NCBI RefSeq assembly: GCF_001552075.1
Contig: NZ_BCQM01000006.1
Span: forward strand, 159,951-223,950
From: Arthrobacter luteolus NBRC 107841
Lineage (GTDB): Bacteria > Actinomycetota > Actinomycetes > Actinomycetales > Micrococcaceae
Direction of reading: 5' to 3'
Length of the DNA stretch: 64,000 nt
Shown in pieces: positions 44,050 through 55,107 of this stretch; the first letter of the stretch is position 1, and each line of letters starts with the position of its first letter. Below the pieces are notes generated by a model. That model was not told the origin of the DNA, ran no database searches, and was given only the letters and a program-made list of their open reading frames with translations. The translations under genes and the position numbers were made by a program.

Positions 44050-45060
44050 TCAGGCGAGCCAGAATGCCACCAGCAGGATCACGGGGAAGGAGAGGAAGGA
44101 GGTCAGGAACACCACGTCCCGGGCAACCACGGACTTCATGCCGAACTGGCTGGCGAACAGGTAGACGTTCTGCGCGGTGGGCAGGGCACTCATCACCACG
44201 GCGCCGAAGAGGGCTTCCCCTTCCAGTCCGAAGACCCATCGCGCGACGGCGTAGCCCACCAGCGGAGCAGCCACGATCTTGAACATGGTGGCGGTGATGA
44301 TGTCTGCCCGGACCGACCCGTCGGCGAGCGGCCGCTGGCCGAACAGGCTCATTCCGAACACCAGCAGCAGCAGTGGAACGGAGGCGTGTCCCAGCAGGGA
44401 CAGGGGCTCCCACACCACGGTGGGCAGGTTCACGCCGGTCAGCGCCACAACCAGCCCGGCCACGGTCCCGATCGTCGCCGGGTTGGCAAAGGGCAGCAGG
44501 ACAGCCCTGGCAGCGGCCAGCGGATGACGGCGGCGGCGGGCCGGCGCTGCCAGTGCTCCCGGACCCGCTGCCAGCCGCTCCCGGGCGAGTGCCTGCCGCC
44601 GGGCGGTAAAGGTGAACAGGGCAAGGTAGGCGGGCGCCACGATGAGCAGCTGGGCGACCAGCACGGAGATCACGGGGGTTGCGCTGCCCACCGCATAGAG
44701 CGCGATCGGCAGCCCGATGTTCCCGGCGTTTACGTAGGAAGCGCTCATCGCACCAACGGCGGTGTCAGCCGCATTCCGGCGGAGGAACAGCTTCGCCACC
44801 AGGGCATAGAGCAGCCCGCACACTGCGGTGGTCGCGAGCGCGGCCGGGGCCAGTGTCCCCAGCACCTGCTGCACGGGAGCCTCGGCCAGGAGAATGAACA
44901 TCAGGGCAGGGTTGGTGATGTAGTAGATCACCGCGGTCAGCGCCGGTTTGAGGTCCTTTCCGCGGCCGAGCCGAAGGGCCGCGGCCGCGTAGCCCACCAC
45001 CACGATGATCAGTACAACGGTGAATCCCTCAACAACTCCCAGCACCTGCGCGGGCCCCAT
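44050..45060 (-). CDS. AEC-family (auxin efflux carrier-like) transporter
   Basis: A 336-residue membrane protein with ten predicted helices in two inverted halves: ITNPALMFILLAEAP in the first half, NAGNIGLPIALYAVG with the re-entrant Asn/Pro motif, and SALPTAQNVYLFASQF in the second. Bacterial AEC proteins move malate, malonate or other short acids. It heads the operon AEC - prpE - CPBP and is divergent from gntR - prpDBC with shared operators. This makes propionate or a related acid the likely substrate, an inference from context. Confidence 0.87.
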   Translation of the reverse strand: MGPAQVLGVVEGFTVVLIIVVVGYAAAALRLGRGKDLKPALTAVIYYITNPALMFILLAEAPVQQVLGTLAPAALATTAVCGLLYALVAKLFLRRNAADTAVGAMSASYVNAGNIGLPIALYAVGSATPVISVLVAQLLIVAPAYLALFTFTARRQALARERLAAGPGALAAPARRRRHPLAAARAVLLPFANPATIGTVAGLVVALTGVNLPTVVWEPLSLLGHASVPLLLLVFGMSLFGQRPLADGSVRADIITATMFKIVAAPLVGYAVARWVFGLEGEALFGAVVMSALPTAQNVYLFASQFGMKSVVARDVVFLTSFLSFPVILLVAFWLA

Positions 45061-45205
45061 TCCCTTGGTCTCAGTTTCCCTTTGTCCCAGCGCTGCCGGG
45101 GCCCAGGCCGGCGCACCGCCGCCGTTCCCATCCTGTCAGACCACGGTGGATCCAGGCCGTGCCGGGCGTCACACGGGGTCTCTCTGCACTTCCGAATCCG
45201 TCCAC

Positions 45206-45219
45206 CTGTGTATACACAG
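45206..45219. promoter_or_regulatory. GntR operator 1
   Basis: CTGTGTATACACAG is a perfect 14-base palindrome with the TGTATACA core typical of FCD-type GntR sites. It lies 146 bases upstream of the AEC gene and 100 bases upstream of gntR. Confidence 0.75.
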
Positions 45220-45270
45220 CGGCAGCCAGGACTCGGAAATTCTGGAAACTTTCCCTCGGCGCCTGATTCT

Positions 45271-45282
45271 CTGTATACACTG
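45271..45282. promoter_or_regulatory. GntR operator 2
   Basis: CTGTATACACTG contains the same TGTATACA core as operator 1, 65 bases away. It lies 37 bases upstream of the gntR start, where it would overlap a promoter for gntR - prpDBC. Confidence 0.72.
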
Positions 45283-45318
45283 GTGCTTCAGCGTCACACC
45301 AGTGGGAAGGAGCGCGCC

Positions 45319-45966
45319 ATGCGTGCCAGCGACCGCGCCTACGCCATGCTCCGCGAGGACATCGTGGAATGGCGCCTTCCCCCGGGCACAGTCCTCGGCG
45401 AAGTTGAACAGTCCCAGCGTCTCGGGATTTCCCGCACTCCCCTGCGCGAGGCCCTCGGCCGGCTCACCGCCGACGGGCTCGCGGCACCGCACAACGGACG
45501 CGGCGTCGTCGTCACCCCCATTTCCCCCGAAACCGTGGGCGCGCTCTTCGAACTGCGCCAGGCCCTGGAATGCCAGGCAGCCGCCCTCGCCGCCGGCCGC
45601 CGCGATCCCGCCGTTTTCCGGGAGCTGCGCAGTGAGTTCGACGCCGCCGCGGCCCGGCTGGGAGCCGACCCGGAGGAAGATCCAGCCCGTCAGGGCTACT
45701 ACGCCCTCGTGGCCCGTCTCGATACGGCGATCGACGCAGCCGCTGCCAATCCCTACCTGACCCAGGCGCTCGGTAATGTGCGCCTGCATCTTGCCAGGGT
45801 CCGCCGCCTGGCCAAGGACAATCCGGCCCGGCTGCGCGAGACCGCATCCGAGCACGCCACGATTGCCGGGGCAATCGCCTCCGGCGACCCTGCGATGGCA
45901 GCGGCCGCCACCGCCGTCCACCTGCACAAAAGCCTTGAGCACTTCAGTACCGTCCACCACCCCTGA
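45319..45966 (+). CDS. GntR-family (FCD) regulator of the propionate genes
   Basis: A 215-residue regulator. The N-terminal winged helix has AYAMLREDIVEWRLPPGTVL and LGISRTPLREALGRLTADGL; the rest is an FCD ligand domain with metal-site His residues (SEHATIAGAI, HLHKSLEHF). The frame upstream is open, but ATG 45319 has GGAAGGAG before it. It lies 18 bases before prpD. It probably responds to a 2-methylcitrate-cycle intermediate and binds the two TGTATACA palindromes controlling both divergent operons. Confidence 0.9.
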   Translation: MRASDRAYAMLREDIVEWRLPPGTVLGEVEQSQRLGISRTPLREALGRLTADGLAAPHNGRGVVVTPISPETVGALFELRQALECQAAALAAGRRDPAVFRELRSEFDAAAARLGADPEEDPARQGYYALVARLDTAIDAAAANPYLTQALGNVRLHLARVRRLAKDNPARLRETASEHATIAGAIASGDPAMAAAATAVHLHKSLEHFSTVHHP

Positions 45967-45984
45967 CCGAGAGGACTGCCCACC

Positions 45985-47502
45985 GTGAAAGCCCATAACC
46001 TGCGGGTCTACCGCAGCGATGAGAACCTTCCCCGCGAAGACCAGCTGGCCTGGAAAATCGCCGAAGTCGCCGCTGACCCGGTTGAGGTGAGCGCTGACGC
46101 CGCAGACATGGTGATCAACCGCATCATCGACAACGCCTCAGTCGCCGTCGCGTCGCTGAACCGCGCACCCATCGTGGCCGCCCGCGCGCAGGCTCTCTCC
46201 TTCGCGCCGTCGTCGGGCGGGTCCGGAGCCAGCGTCTTCGGCGTGGAAGCCAAAACCTCCCCCGAGTGGGCCGCCTGGGCCAACGGTGTCGCTGTGCGGG
46301 AACTGGACTACCACGACACGTTCCTGGCAGCCGACTACTCCCACCCCGGGGACAACATTCCGCCGATCCTCGCCGCCGCACAGCACACCGGCGCCTCCGG
46401 TGCGGACCTGCTGCGCGGCATCGCCACCGGCTACGAAATCCAGGTGAACCTGGTCAAGGCCATCTGCCTGCACAAGCACAAAATCGACCATGTGGCGCAT
46501 CTCGGCCCGTCCGCCGCGGCCGGCCTCGGCACCCTGCTGGGACTGGACACCGAAACCATCTTCCAGGCCATTGGCCAGGCGCTGCACACCACCACCGCCA
46601 CCCGCCAGTCCCGCAAGGGCGAAATCTCCACCTGGAAGGCCCATGCACCGGCCTTCGCCGGCAAGATGGCCGTCGAAGCGGTGGACCGGGCGATGCGCGG
46701 CCAGACCTCCCCGACCCCCATCTACGAGGGCGAAGACGGTGTGATCGCGTGGCTCCTGGACGGACCCGACGCCGCCTACACGGTGCCGCTTCCCGCTCCC
46801 GGTGAGGCGAAGCGCGCCATCCTGGACACCTACACCAAGGAACACTCCGCGGAGTACCAGGCCCAGGCCTGGATCGACCTGGCCCGGCGGATCCACCGCG
46901 AACACCCCGAGGCCACCGACCCGGCCAACGTTGCCTCGGTGCTGATCAGCACGTCGCACCACACGCACTACGTGATCGGCTCCGGCGCCAACGATCCGCA
47001 GAAGTACGATCCCACGGCCTCCCGCGAAACGCTGGACCATTCGATCCCCTACATCTTCACCGTCGCCCTGCAGGACGGCGCCTGGCACCATGTGGATTCC
47101 TACTCCCCGGAACGGGCCGGCCGGCCGGACACGGTCAACCTCTGGCACAAGGTCACCACCGTCGAGGATCCGGAATGGACCCGCCGCTACCATTCCCTGG
47201 ACATCGCGGAGAAGGCCTTCGGCGGGCGGGTGGACATCACCCTCACCGACGGCCGCGTGATCACCGATGAAATTGCCGTGGCCGATGCCCACCCGCTGGG
47301 CGCCCGGCCCTTCGTCCGCGCCGACTACATCCACAAGTTCCGCACCCTCGCCGCCGGCTTGGTGTCCGAAGCGGAGATCGACCGCTTCATCGCCGCCGCC
47401 GAACGGCTGCCCGAACTCGCCCCGGGCGAACTGGACCAGCTCAACATCACCGCAGCCGCCGGCGTCATCGATCCGGCGGCAGCCCCGAAGGGACTGTTCT
47501 AA
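45985..47502 (+). CDS. prpD: 2-methylcitrate dehydratase
   Basis: A 505-residue PrpD/MmgE-type enzyme that dehydrates 2-methylcitrate toward 2-methyl-cis-aconitate. Family marks include [51 protein letters not shown], and [16 protein letters not shown]. Length fits the family. GTG 45985 is the start, 18 bases after gntR. The next gene prpB begins immediately after the TAA. Confidence 0.94.
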   Translation: MKAHNLRVYRSDENLPREDQLAWKIAEVAADPVEVSADAADMVINRIIDNASVAVASLNRAPIVAARAQALSFAPSSGGSGASVFGVEAKTSPEWAAWANGVAVRELDYHDTFLAADYSHPGDNIPPILAAAQHTGASGADLLRGIATGYEIQVNLVKAICLHKHKIDHVAHLGPSAAAGLGTLLGLDTETIFQAIGQALHTTTATRQSRKGEISTWKAHAPAFAGKMAVEAVDRAMRGQTSPTPIYEGEDGVIAWLLDGPDAAYTVPLPAPGEAKRAILDTYTKEHSAEYQAQAWIDLARRIHREHPEATDPANVASVLISTSHHTHYVIGSGANDPQKYDPTASRETLDHSIPYIFTVALQDGAWHHVDSYSPERAGRPDTVNLWHKVTTVEDPEWTRRYHSLDIAEKAFGGRVDITLTDGRVITDEIAVADAHPLGARPFVRADYIHKFRTLAAGLVSEAEIDRFIAAAERLPELAPGELDQLNITAAAGVIDPAAAPKGLF

Positions 47503-48426
47503 ATGCTGTACTCCTCCACCACCCCCGAGCAGAAGCGCATCGCCATGCGGGAGGGCCTCACCTCCGGCACCCTGCAGCAGTATCCGGGCGCGTTTAATCC
47601 CCTTTCGGCCCGGCTGATCCAGGAGAAAGGGTTCGACGGCGTCTACATCTCCGGCGCTGTCCTCGCCAATGACCTGGGCTTGCCGGACATCGGGCTGACC
47701 ACGCTCACCGAAGTCGCCACCCGCGCCGGCCAGATCGCCCGGATGACGGACCTGCCGGCCATCGTCGATGCCGACACCGGTTTCGGCGAGCCAATGAACG
47801 TGGCCCGCACCATCCAGGAACTCGAAAACGCCGGCCTGGCCGGCTGCCACATCGAGGATCAGTTCAATCCGAAGCGCTGCGGCCACCTCGACGGCAAGAA
47901 CGTGGTGGACCTGGACACCGCCACCAAGCGGATCCGGGCCGCGGCGGACGCCCGGCGGGATCCAAACTTCCTGATCATGGCCCGCACCGACATCCGCGCC
48001 GTCGAGGGTCTGGAAGCCGCGCAGGACCGGGCCCGGGCCCTGGTCGAGGCCGGCGCCGACGCGATCTTCCCGGAAGCCATGAAAACGGTGGAGGAGTTCG
48101 CGGCCATCCGCGCCGCCGTCGACGTCCCGATCCTGGCCAACATGACCGAGTTCGGCAAAAGCGAGCTGTTCACCTATGACCAGCTCGCCTCCGCGGGCGT
48201 CAACATGGTCATTTATCCGGTGACCCTGCTGCGCAGCGCCATGGGTGCGGCGGAACGGACCCTGGACGTGATCCGGGCCGAGGGCACGCAGGCTGCCGCG
48301 GTTCCCAGCATGCTCACACGTGCGCGCCTGTACGATCTGGTGGATTATGAGGCGTATAACCGCTTCGATACCTCAGTTTTCAATTTCCAGGTCCCCGGGA
48401 ACCCCGGAACACCGGCCCCGGCCTGA
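47503..48426 (+). CDS. prpB: Methylisocitrate lyase
   Basis: A 307-residue TIM-barrel lyase splitting 2-methylisocitrate into pyruvate and succinate. The active-site signature KRCGH appears in FNPKRCGHLDGK with the catalytic Cys; DADTGFGEP holds Mg-binding acids, and ARTDIRAVEG follows. Start ATG directly follows the prpD stop. It completes the split of propionate carbon. Confidence 0.95.
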   Translation: MLYSSTTPEQKRIAMREGLTSGTLQQYPGAFNPLSARLIQEKGFDGVYISGAVLANDLGLPDIGLTTLTEVATRAGQIARMTDLPAIVDADTGFGEPMNVARTIQELENAGLAGCHIEDQFNPKRCGHLDGKNVVDLDTATKRIRAAADARRDPNFLIMARTDIRAVEGLEAAQDRARALVEAGADAIFPEAMKTVEEFAAIRAAVDVPILANMTEFGKSELFTYDQLASAGVNMVIYPVTLLRSAMGAAERTLDVIRAEGTQAAAVPSMLTRARLYDLVDYEAYNRFDTSVFNFQVPGNPGTPAPA

Positions 48427-48507
48427 CCTGGCCGTCCAGAGCCACCCACCAAGAAGAAGGCGCCGCCCCACCCCTGATCTGCGTACCACGACGAAGGAGT
48501 CCCAAAG

Positions 48508-49641
48508 ATGACAGAAACAACCATTCACAAGGGCCTGGCCGGAGTGCTGGTGGACACCACCAGTATTTCCAAGGTCAACCCCGAGACGAACTCCCTGCTC
48601 TACCGGGGCTATCCGGTCCAGGAGCTCGCTGCCCGCTGCAGCTTTGAAGAAGTGGCCTATCTGCTGTGGAACGGCGAGCTGCCCACCGCGGAGGAACTGG
48701 CGGAATTCACCGCCGGCGAGCGGTCCCAGCGGGCCCTGACCCCGGAGCTGAAGGCGGTAATCGATGCCCTGCCGTCGACGTGTCATCCCATGGATGTCTG
48801 CCGGACCGCAGCGTCCGTTCTGGGCGCGGAGCACCCGAAGGCCGAGGACTCCTCCCGGCTGGCCAACATGGAGAAGTCCGTCAGCCTCTTTGCCGCCATG
48901 CCCGCCGTCGTCGCCTACGACCAGCGCCGCCGCCGCGGCGAGGACCTGGTGGAACCGCGGGAGGACCTCGGATACGCGGCGAACTTCCTGTGGATGACGT
49001 TCGGGGAAGAGGCCGCGCCGGATGTCGTGGAAGCCTTCAACGTTTCGATGATCCTGTACGCCGAGCATTCCTTTAACGCCTCCACGTTCACGGCGCGGGT
49101 GATCACCTCCACGCTGGCAGACCTGCACTCCGCAGTCACCGGCGCGATCGGTGCCCTCAAAGGCCCGCTGCACGGCGGCGCCAACGAAGCGGTGATGCAC
49201 ACGTTCGAGGCGATCACCGCCAGCGCACAGGGCGACGACGTCGCGGCCCACGCCGCGGCCTGGCTGGACTCCGCGCTGGCGGACAAGAAAAAGATCATGG
49301 GCTTCGGCCACCGGGTCTACAAGAACGGGGACTCACGCGTGCCGACCATGAAGGCCTCCCTGGACGCCATGGTCAAGCACTATGACCGGGCGGATCTGGG
49401 TGAGCTCTACACGGCCCTGGAATCGGCGATGGCCGAGCGGAAGAACATCCTGCCGAACCTCGATTACCCGGCGGGTCCGGCTTATCACCTGATGGGCTTC
49501 GACACCGCCACCTTCACGCCGCTGTTCGTCGCAGCGCGGATCACCGGGTGGACAGCGCACATCATGGAACAGCTCGAGTCCAACGCCTTGATCCGGCCGC
49601 TGAGCGAATACAACGGCGCGGACGAGCGGCACCTGGGCTAA
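48508..49641 (+). CDS. prpC: 2-methylcitrate synthase
   Basis: A 377-residue citrate-synthase-fold enzyme joining propionyl-CoA and oxaloacetate. It shows NPETNSLLYRGYPVQEL, the catalytic His in GPLHGGANEAVM, and GFGHRVYKNGDSR with the second His and Arg. Its size and place after prpB fit PrpC rather than the main citrate synthase, although such enzymes also use acetyl-CoA slowly. ACGAAGGAG precedes the ATG. The operon ends at a strong terminator. Confidence 0.94.
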   Translation: MTETTIHKGLAGVLVDTTSISKVNPETNSLLYRGYPVQELAARCSFEEVAYLLWNGELPTAEELAEFTAGERSQRALTPELKAVIDALPSTCHPMDVCRTAASVLGAEHPKAEDSSRLANMEKSVSLFAAMPAVVAYDQRRRRGEDLVEPREDLGYAANFLWMTFGEEAAPDVVEAFNVSMILYAEHSFNASTFTARVITSTLADLHSAVTGAIGALKGPLHGGANEAVMHTFEAITASAQGDDVAAHAAAWLDSALADKKKIMGFGHRVYKNGDSRVPTMKASLDAMVKHYDRADLGELYTALESAMAERKNILPNLDYPAGPAYHLMGFDTATFTPLFVAARITGWTAHIMEQLESNALIRPLSEYNGADERHLG

Positions 49642-49660
49642 TCTGCCGCTTCAACTAATA

Positions 49661-49706
49661 ACGCCCGCTGCGGGTTCGGCCTTCGGGCCCGCGGCGGGCG
49701 TTTTTT
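49661..49706 (+). terminator. Rho-independent terminator of prpDBC
   Basis: Fourteen-base arms (49661-49674 and 49688-49701, one mismatch) followed by TTTTTT. It is 20 bases past the prpC stop. Confidence 0.9.
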
Positions 49707-49724
49707 GTGCAGATTCAAGGCACG

Positions 49725-50372
49725 TTACCCGGCTCGGGGAGCCGGCGGGCCCGGTGCGGAGAACATCCGGCGGGACGCGTCCTGCTGGGCGAGCCTGCGC
49801 AGGGCCAGCAGCAGCGGCTCCACCAGGACGGTTCCCAGGACGACGTACCGCATGGCGTCGGGCGGGTTGATAGGAACCTGCTCCACCTCCCGGGTGGCCA
49901 GCTCCCGCATCGCGGCGGCATACATGTCCAGGAATCCGGCCGGAGGCTCGAAGCCGCCGTCCTCCAGGCCCTGCAGCGCCCGTTCCAGGCCGCGCCGCGC
50001 GTTATGGTCCTCCGGGTCGATCTGCCAGCCCCACGCTTCCAGCAGCGCGTCAGCCCGGGGATGCTCCGCCTGCTGCTGCTCCTGCTTCGGCTGGGCACCG
50101 GCGTCCAGGGCATGATGTGCAGCCCCGAGCAGATCATGGCCCGATTCCGGCGGATCATCGAGCTGGCGCAGCACCTCTCCCGCAGCGGCTACCGACAGGC
50201 CGCCCGCCCCCAGCAGGGCGCGGATCAGCCGCAGCCTGGCCAGGTGGCCGTCGTCGTAGTCGGCCTGCCGGGGCGCCGTCTGCCGCCCGTCATGAAGCAG
50301 GCCGGTCCGCAGGTAGAACTTGATGGTGGCCACCGGCACATCTGACGCGGCGGCTAATTCTGAGATCCGCAT
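49725..50372 (-). CDS. MerR-family transcriptional regulator
   Basis: A 215-residue regulator with the MerR winged helix at the N terminus (MRISELAAASDVPVATIKFYLRTGLL) and a Gln-rich linker (PKQEQQQ). An unusual helical C-terminal domain of about 110 residues has no Cys metal site. It probably binds an organic ligand. Start ATG 50372 follows an in-frame upstream extension that crosses the operator, which I reject. It is divergent from a DUF4188 gene, a pairing I have seen in other actinobacteria. Confidence 0.88.
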   Translation of the reverse strand: MRISELAAASDVPVATIKFYLRTGLLHDGRQTAPRQADYDDGHLARLRLIRALLGAGGLSVAAAGEVLRQLDDPPESGHDLLGAAHHALDAGAQPKQEQQQAEHPRADALLEAWGWQIDPEDHNARRGLERALQGLEDGGFEPPAGFLDMYAAAMRELATREVEQVPINPPDAMRYVVLGTVLVEPLLLALRRLAQQDASRRMFSAPGPPAPRAG

Positions 50373-50389
50373 GGCAATCCCCCCTTGTG

Positions 50390-50432
50390 CTGGATAGTGT
50401 AACTCTCTAGTCTGGATAGCATCACTATCCAG
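50390..50432. promoter_or_regulatory. MerR operator pair
   Basis: CTGGATAG-N5-CTATCCAG at 50412-50432 is a perfect inverted repeat. A second, weaker one with the same spacing, CTGGATAG-N5-CTCTCTAG, is at 50390-50410. Both lie between the divergent MerR and DUF4188 genes. Confidence 0.75.
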
Positions 50433-50451
50433 CAGTGAAAGGGGCCTGGTT

Positions 50452-50928
50452 ATGGCTCGCATCGTCAGCCAGCGTTCTACCCATCACCACACCGGCCCGC
50501 TGGTGGTCTTCCTGATCGGCATGCGGATCAACCGTCCGTGGCGTCCGGACCTGTGGATCCCGGCCTTTGCCGCCATGCCGCGGATGCTGGCGGAGCTCTC
50601 GGCCGATCCAAACTCCGGCCTGCTGGGATACCGCCTCACCATCGGGGCAGGAGGACCGCTGGTAGTTCAGTACTGGAAGTCCGCCGAGCAGCTGTTCGCC
50701 TATGCGAGCCAGCCGGACGCGGCTCACCGCCCGGCCTGGGCGGCGTTCAACCGGCGGGCCCGCAAGGCACCGGGCAGCGTCGGTATCTGGCACGAGACCT
50801 ATGTGGTGGACCGTGCCGAATCGATGTATGTCGGCATGCCGCTGGCGGGGCTGGCCAAGGCCACTGCGGTGGAGCTGGTGGATGACGGCAGCCGTGCGGC
50901 GGACCGGCTGGGTCCCGCGGCGCACTAG
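50452..50928 (+). CDS. DUF4188 protein, monooxygenase-like fold
   Basis: A 158-residue protein of the DUF4188 family. It is a ferredoxin-like barrel similar to haem-degrading or antibiotic monooxygenases: VVFLIGMRINRPWRPDLW, QYWKSAEQLFAYA, VGIWHETYVV. Biochemical role is not established. The strict pairing with a MerR regulator and a strong operator suggests inducible modification of a small toxic molecule. Confidence 0.82.
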   Translation: MARIVSQRSTHHHTGPLVVFLIGMRINRPWRPDLWIPAFAAMPRMLAELSADPNSGLLGYRLTIGAGGPLVVQYWKSAEQLFAYASQPDAAHRPAWAAFNRRARKAPGSVGIWHETYVVDRAESMYVGMPLAGLAKATAVELVDDGSRAADRLGPAAH

Positions 50929-50998
50929 CTCTGTCCGGAGCGGGATCAGGAGGGCCAGCCGGGCCAGGCAGGGCCAGTGCCAGCCAGATTCAGACGGG

Positions 50999-51517
50999 TC
51001 AGGAAAAGACGACGCTGCCCACGCACTCGTTGTCCGGAGCGAGGGTGACGGCGGCAGCAAAGTAGTCCCCGGAAAGGACCTTGGGCAGCCAGTACGCCGA
51101 GTCCTCCCACATCTGGGTATAGGGCACGGCATCCACGGAATACCAGGCAGGCGTGATCTCGGTGGACGGCTCCGGCTCCCCGGTCCAGTTCCAGGTGCGG
51201 TAGACAACGGTGGACATGTCCCACTCCGGCCGGGCAGGGAACATAAACTCAATGCTTCCAGCGGGTTCGAGGTCCTCCTCCGCGACCATAACGCCGGACT
51301 CCTCAAAGACCTCCCGCACAGCGGCCTGTCCGGAGGATTCCCCCGGCTCGACGTGCCCGCCGAGGGTGACAATCCGGCCGATGCCAAACCCCGTCTTCTT
51401 CAGGCCCAGCAGCACTTCCTGCCCGCCGTCCGGGGTTTCCCGGAACAGGAAGCAGAGCACCACAGGGGTGGCGCGGCTGGACGCCGGGTCCGGCGCTTCG
51501 CCCGGGATCCTGCTCAC
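50999..51517 (-). CDS. Nudix hydrolase, MutT/MTH1-like
   Basis: A 172-residue Nudix protein with the box [19 protein letters not shown] followed by EESGV, a full GX5EX7REUXEEXGU match. The substrate may be 8-oxo-dGTP or another oxidised nucleotide, as in MTH1-type members with similar WxxxD/ExMWxDS segments ([11 protein letters not shown]). GTG 51517 overlaps the xerD stop (GTGA), so it belongs to that operon. Confidence 0.88.
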   Translation of the reverse strand: MSRIPGEAPDPASSRATPVVLCFLFRETPDGGQEVLLGLKKTGFGIGRIVTLGGHVEPGESSGQAAVREVFEESGVMVAEEDLEPAGSIEFMFPARPEWDMSTVVYRTWNWTGEPEPSTEITPAWYSVDAVPYTQMWEDSAYWLPKVLSGDYFAAAVTLAPDNECVGSVVFS

Positions 51518-52731
51518 AGCGCGCGGGGGTGGGCCGCGGCGTACACCTCGCGCAGCGTGTCGGCGGTGACGAGGGTGTAGACCTGGGTGGTCGTCACGGA
51601 TGCGTGGCCCAGCAGCTCCTGGACCACGCGCACATCGGCTCCGCCCTCCAGCAGGTGGGTGGCAAAGGAATGCCGAAGCGTGTGCGGGGAGACATCCCGG
51701 TCGATTTTTGCACGCTCGGCAGCGGCTTTCAGGATGGTCCAGGCGCTTTGCCGGCTTAGCCGTCCGCCGCGGGCATTCAGGAACAGGGCCGGTGTGCCTT
51801 TACCCTTGGCCGCTGCGCCGGGCCGGCCGCGGACCAGGTATTCGTCCAAAGCGCGGGCGGCGTAGGAGCCCAGCGGCACCAGGCGTTCCTTGGAGCCCTT
51901 GCCGAACAGGCGCACGACGTCGGGGCCGTTGGCCGGAATCCGTTCGAGGGACAGGTCGTCGATGTCCAGGCCCACGGCTTCGCTGATGCGGGCCCCGGTG
52001 GAGTACAGGAACTCGAGCAGAGCGCGGTCCCGCAGGCCGGCCGGGGTATCGAGTGGAACCGCCTCGAGCATGCGGGTGACTTCGTTGACGCTGATGGCCT
52101 TGGGCAGGCGTTTGCCCGGCATCGGCGGATGGACGTCGCTCGCCGGATCACTGGCGGTGACGCCTTCGAGCGCCCAGAATTTGTGCAGGCCGCGGACAGC
52201 CACGATGGTCCGGGCAGCGGACCGGATGCTCAGTGCTGCGGCGCCGTCCGACCCTTCAACGATCGAACGGGCGAACGCGGTGACGTCGTGGTGGGTGATG
52301 GCGGTGACGTCGGTGCGGCCGCCGGCGGCCAGGAAACGGGCGTACCGGAGCAGGTCCCGGCGGTAGGCATCAACGGTGTTCCGGGCCAGCCCGCGTTCAA
52401 CGGCCATGTGCTGGAGATAGCTGCCGATCGCGCGTCCGACGGCGGTGGACCGCAGTTCGTCCTCGGCTGACCGCTTGCTCCGGGCGGCGGGGTCTCCGGC
52501 GGCGGGACGGCCTGTGCCGGCGGCTGCGGGCTTTGCAGGGGCCGCAGCGGCAGATTCAGCAGGAGCCGAGGCTGCCAGGAACGTGGCAGCAGCCAGCTCC
52601 GAGCTGTCCAGGATGAGGGTGGGGTTGAGCTGGGACTGCAGAACCAGATCGATGGTGTCGTTGATGGAAGCCCGGTCCTGCGCGGACCGGCTACCGGGGC
52701 CGCTGCCTGCGGCGGGGACGGCGGTGGACAC
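51514..52731 (-). CDS. xerD: Tyrosine recombinase XerD with long N-terminal extension
   Basis: A 405-residue recombinase, about 100 longer than typical XerD. The core has the SAM-like DNA-binding domain ([23 protein letters not shown] is split over helix 1) and the catalytic domain: Arg in STGARISEA, Lys near [37 protein letters not shown] with the nucleophilic Tyr. The first 100 residues are Ala/Pro-rich and probably a flexible linker. I prefer GTG 52731. It resolves chromosome dimers at dif with XerC. Nudix genes flank it on both sides. Confidence 0.9.
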   Translation of the reverse strand: MSTAVPAAGSGPGSRSAQDRASINDTIDLVLQSQLNPTLILDSSELAAATFLAASAPAESAAAAPAKPAAAGTGRPAAGDPAARSKRSAEDELRSTAVGRAIGSYLQHMAVERGLARNTVDAYRRDLLRYARFLAAGGRTDVTAITHHDVTAFARSIVEGSDGAAALSIRSAARTIVAVRGLHKFWALEGVTASDPASDVHPPMPGKRLPKAISVNEVTRMLEAVPLDTPAGLRDRALLEFLYSTGARISEAVGLDIDDLSLERIPANGPDVVRLFGKGSKERLVPLGSYAARALDEYLVRGRPGAAAKGKGTPALFLNARGGRLSRQSAWTILKAAAERAKIDRDVSPHTLRHSFATHLLEGGADVRVVQELLGHASVTTTQVYTLVTADTLREVYAAAHPRAL

Positions 52732-52739
52732 CCATTCCC

Positions 52740-53408
52740 CTAGCGGACGGATCCGTGAGGCCAGGCGTGGTGCTCTGAGTGATGCTCCGGCCACGGCGCG
52801 TCGGCCGGCCGGAGGTTGTTGTAGCCGGACGGGCGTGCGGCCGCTGCGGCCAGGACGGCAGCGGCTGCCGAGGGACTGTGCAGCCGGCCTTCGAGGACCG
52901 CCTGCACGGCGTCGTCCAGATCCACCCAGAGCATCTTGATTTCGGCTTCCTCATGGAAACGTTCGTGACGTTCCGCTTCGGGAATTTCCTGGAGCCCGCG
53001 GGCCAGGTAAATGCGCAGTTCTTCGCGCGAGGAGCCGGGTGAGAGGAACAGATCGGTCAGGACGCTCCAGTCCTCAGCCACCAGGTCGGCTTCTTCTGCC
53101 AGCTCGCGTACGGCGGCCGCCAGGTAGTCCTCGCCCTCCACATCGAGCAGGCCGGCGGGGATTTCCCAGAGCGTCATCCGCACCGGATGCCGGTACTGGT
53201 TGATCAGCAGCACCTGACCGGCGTCGTTCATGACCAGGACGGCCACGGCGCCGGGGTGTGAGATGAAGTCGCGGACCAGGGGTTCGCCGTCGTCAGTCAG
53301 GGTGAATTTTTCCTTCACCACGTCCCAGATGGGACCGCTGTAGGCAACTGTGGATTCCAGCAGCCGTCGCGGACTTTGTTCGTCGGCGAACCCCCGGTCG
53401 TCGCTCAT
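52740..53408 (-). CDS. Nudix hydrolase, ADP-ribose pyrophosphatase-like
   Basis: A 222-residue protein with [22 protein letters not shown] split around the substrate strand and the Nudix helix [17 protein letters not shown]. The REUXEE is complete; the last Gly is replaced by Asp. The QYRHP segment and family length point to ADP-ribose hydrolysis. The C terminus is His/Trp-rich. It lies between pyrG and xerD, as in M. tuberculosis (Rv1700 position). Confidence 0.9.
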   Translation of the reverse strand: MSDDRGFADEQSPRRLLESTVAYSGPIWDVVKEKFTLTDDGEPLVRDFISHPGAVAVLVMNDAGQVLLINQYRHPVRMTLWEIPAGLLDVEGEDYLAAAVRELAEEADLVAEDWSVLTDLFLSPGSSREELRIYLARGLQEIPEAERHERFHEEAEIKMLWVDLDDAVQAVLEGRLHSPSAAAAVLAAAAARPSGYNNLRPADAPWPEHHSEHHAWPHGSVR

Positions 53409-53412
53409 GTTC

Positions 53413-55103
<1,691 letters not shown>

Positions 55104-55107
<4 letters not shown>

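Noticed and set aside
46138..47886. 582-codon minus-strand frame opposite prpD/prpB
   Set aside because: Gly/Val-rich shadow of two well-supported plus-strand genes.
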